Below are positions 42,385 through 42,458 of a stretch of DNA of 42,458 nucleotides, piece after piece. Made by a program: the position numbers and the translations under genes. The stretch covers positions 1 through 42,458 of the forward strand of contig NZ_JALEGT010000092.1 in NCBI RefSeq assembly GCF_022763305.1, read 5' to 3'. Below the pieces are notes generated by a model. It did no database searches. It saw only the letters and a list, made by a program, of their open reading frames with translations, and was not told where the DNA came from. Position 1 is the stretch's first letter, and each line of letters opens with the position of its first letter. Source of the DNA: Marivita sp. (lineage in GTDB: Bacteria > Pseudomonadota > Alphaproteobacteria > Rhodobacterales > Rhodobacteraceae).

Positions 42385-42458
42385 ATTCGTACTTCGTCGT
42401 ATGCATTTCGGTTTGCGAAGCCGATTGGAACGAGATTGTATTCGGTATTACCGCATCG

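Overview
The window is high-GC (low-to-mid 60s percent by eye) alphaproteobacterial DNA. The mix of TRAP transporters, LysR and MarR regulators, DoxX and VOC proteins and compact four-base ATGA overlaps fits a Rhodobacterales (Roseobacter-group) chromosome; this is an inference, since no rRNA or other marker gene is present. No tRNA, rRNA, CRISPR array, intact insertion sequence or prophage was seen.

Layout. (1) Positions 1-8865, plus strand: a tightly overlapping operon for making and exporting a cell-surface glycan or glycolipid: four glycosyltransferases (the first partial), an ABCB-type exporter, two APH-fold phosphotransferases and a histidine phosphatase. (2) Positions 9159-20909, plus strand: the most striking part, a four-gene translationally coupled operon. 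It encodes an exported multicopper oxidase of about 2720 residues (MnxG/manganese-oxidase-like motifs), a periplasmic beta-propeller-like protein, an SCO-type copper chaperone, and a c-type cytochrome fused to a periplasmic-binding-protein-like domain. Together they look like a self-contained periplasmic or extracellular metal-oxidising machine: oxidase, copper loading, electron acceptor and accessory factor. (3) Positions 21056-24524: a DODA-type dioxygenase, an exported MBL-fold hydrolase and a DoxX protein on the minus strand, with a divergent LysR regulator. (4) Positions 24866-29629, plus strand: an XRE regulator with a PAS-like region, two exported SH3-domain proteins (one with a META domain), two paralogous small lipoproteins, a small membrane protein and a DUF1624 acyltransferase-like membrane protein. 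(5) Positions 29754-38078: a minus-strand catabolic operon (SMP-30 lactonase, TRAP transporter DctPQM, ThDP enzyme, an SDR interrupted by an in-frame stop, an NAD-dependent epimerase) with a divergent LysR regulator, probably for uptake and breakdown of a sugar acid or related carboxylate. (6) Positions 38173-41690: small stress/housekeeping-type proteins (DoxX-like, DUF1428, MarR, two VOC proteins, YdeI-like, MmcQ/YjbR) with gene remnants between them. (7) Positions 41691-42458: no convincing intact gene; a possible degenerate start of a dusA-like gene lies near the right edge.

The oxidase operon and its position directly downstream of a surface-glycan operon are the best candidates for an undescribed system. 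A working hypothesis is metal (Mn or Fe) oxidation at the cell surface or in an exopolymer. The sequence supports copper-oxidase chemistry and export, but not the substrate.
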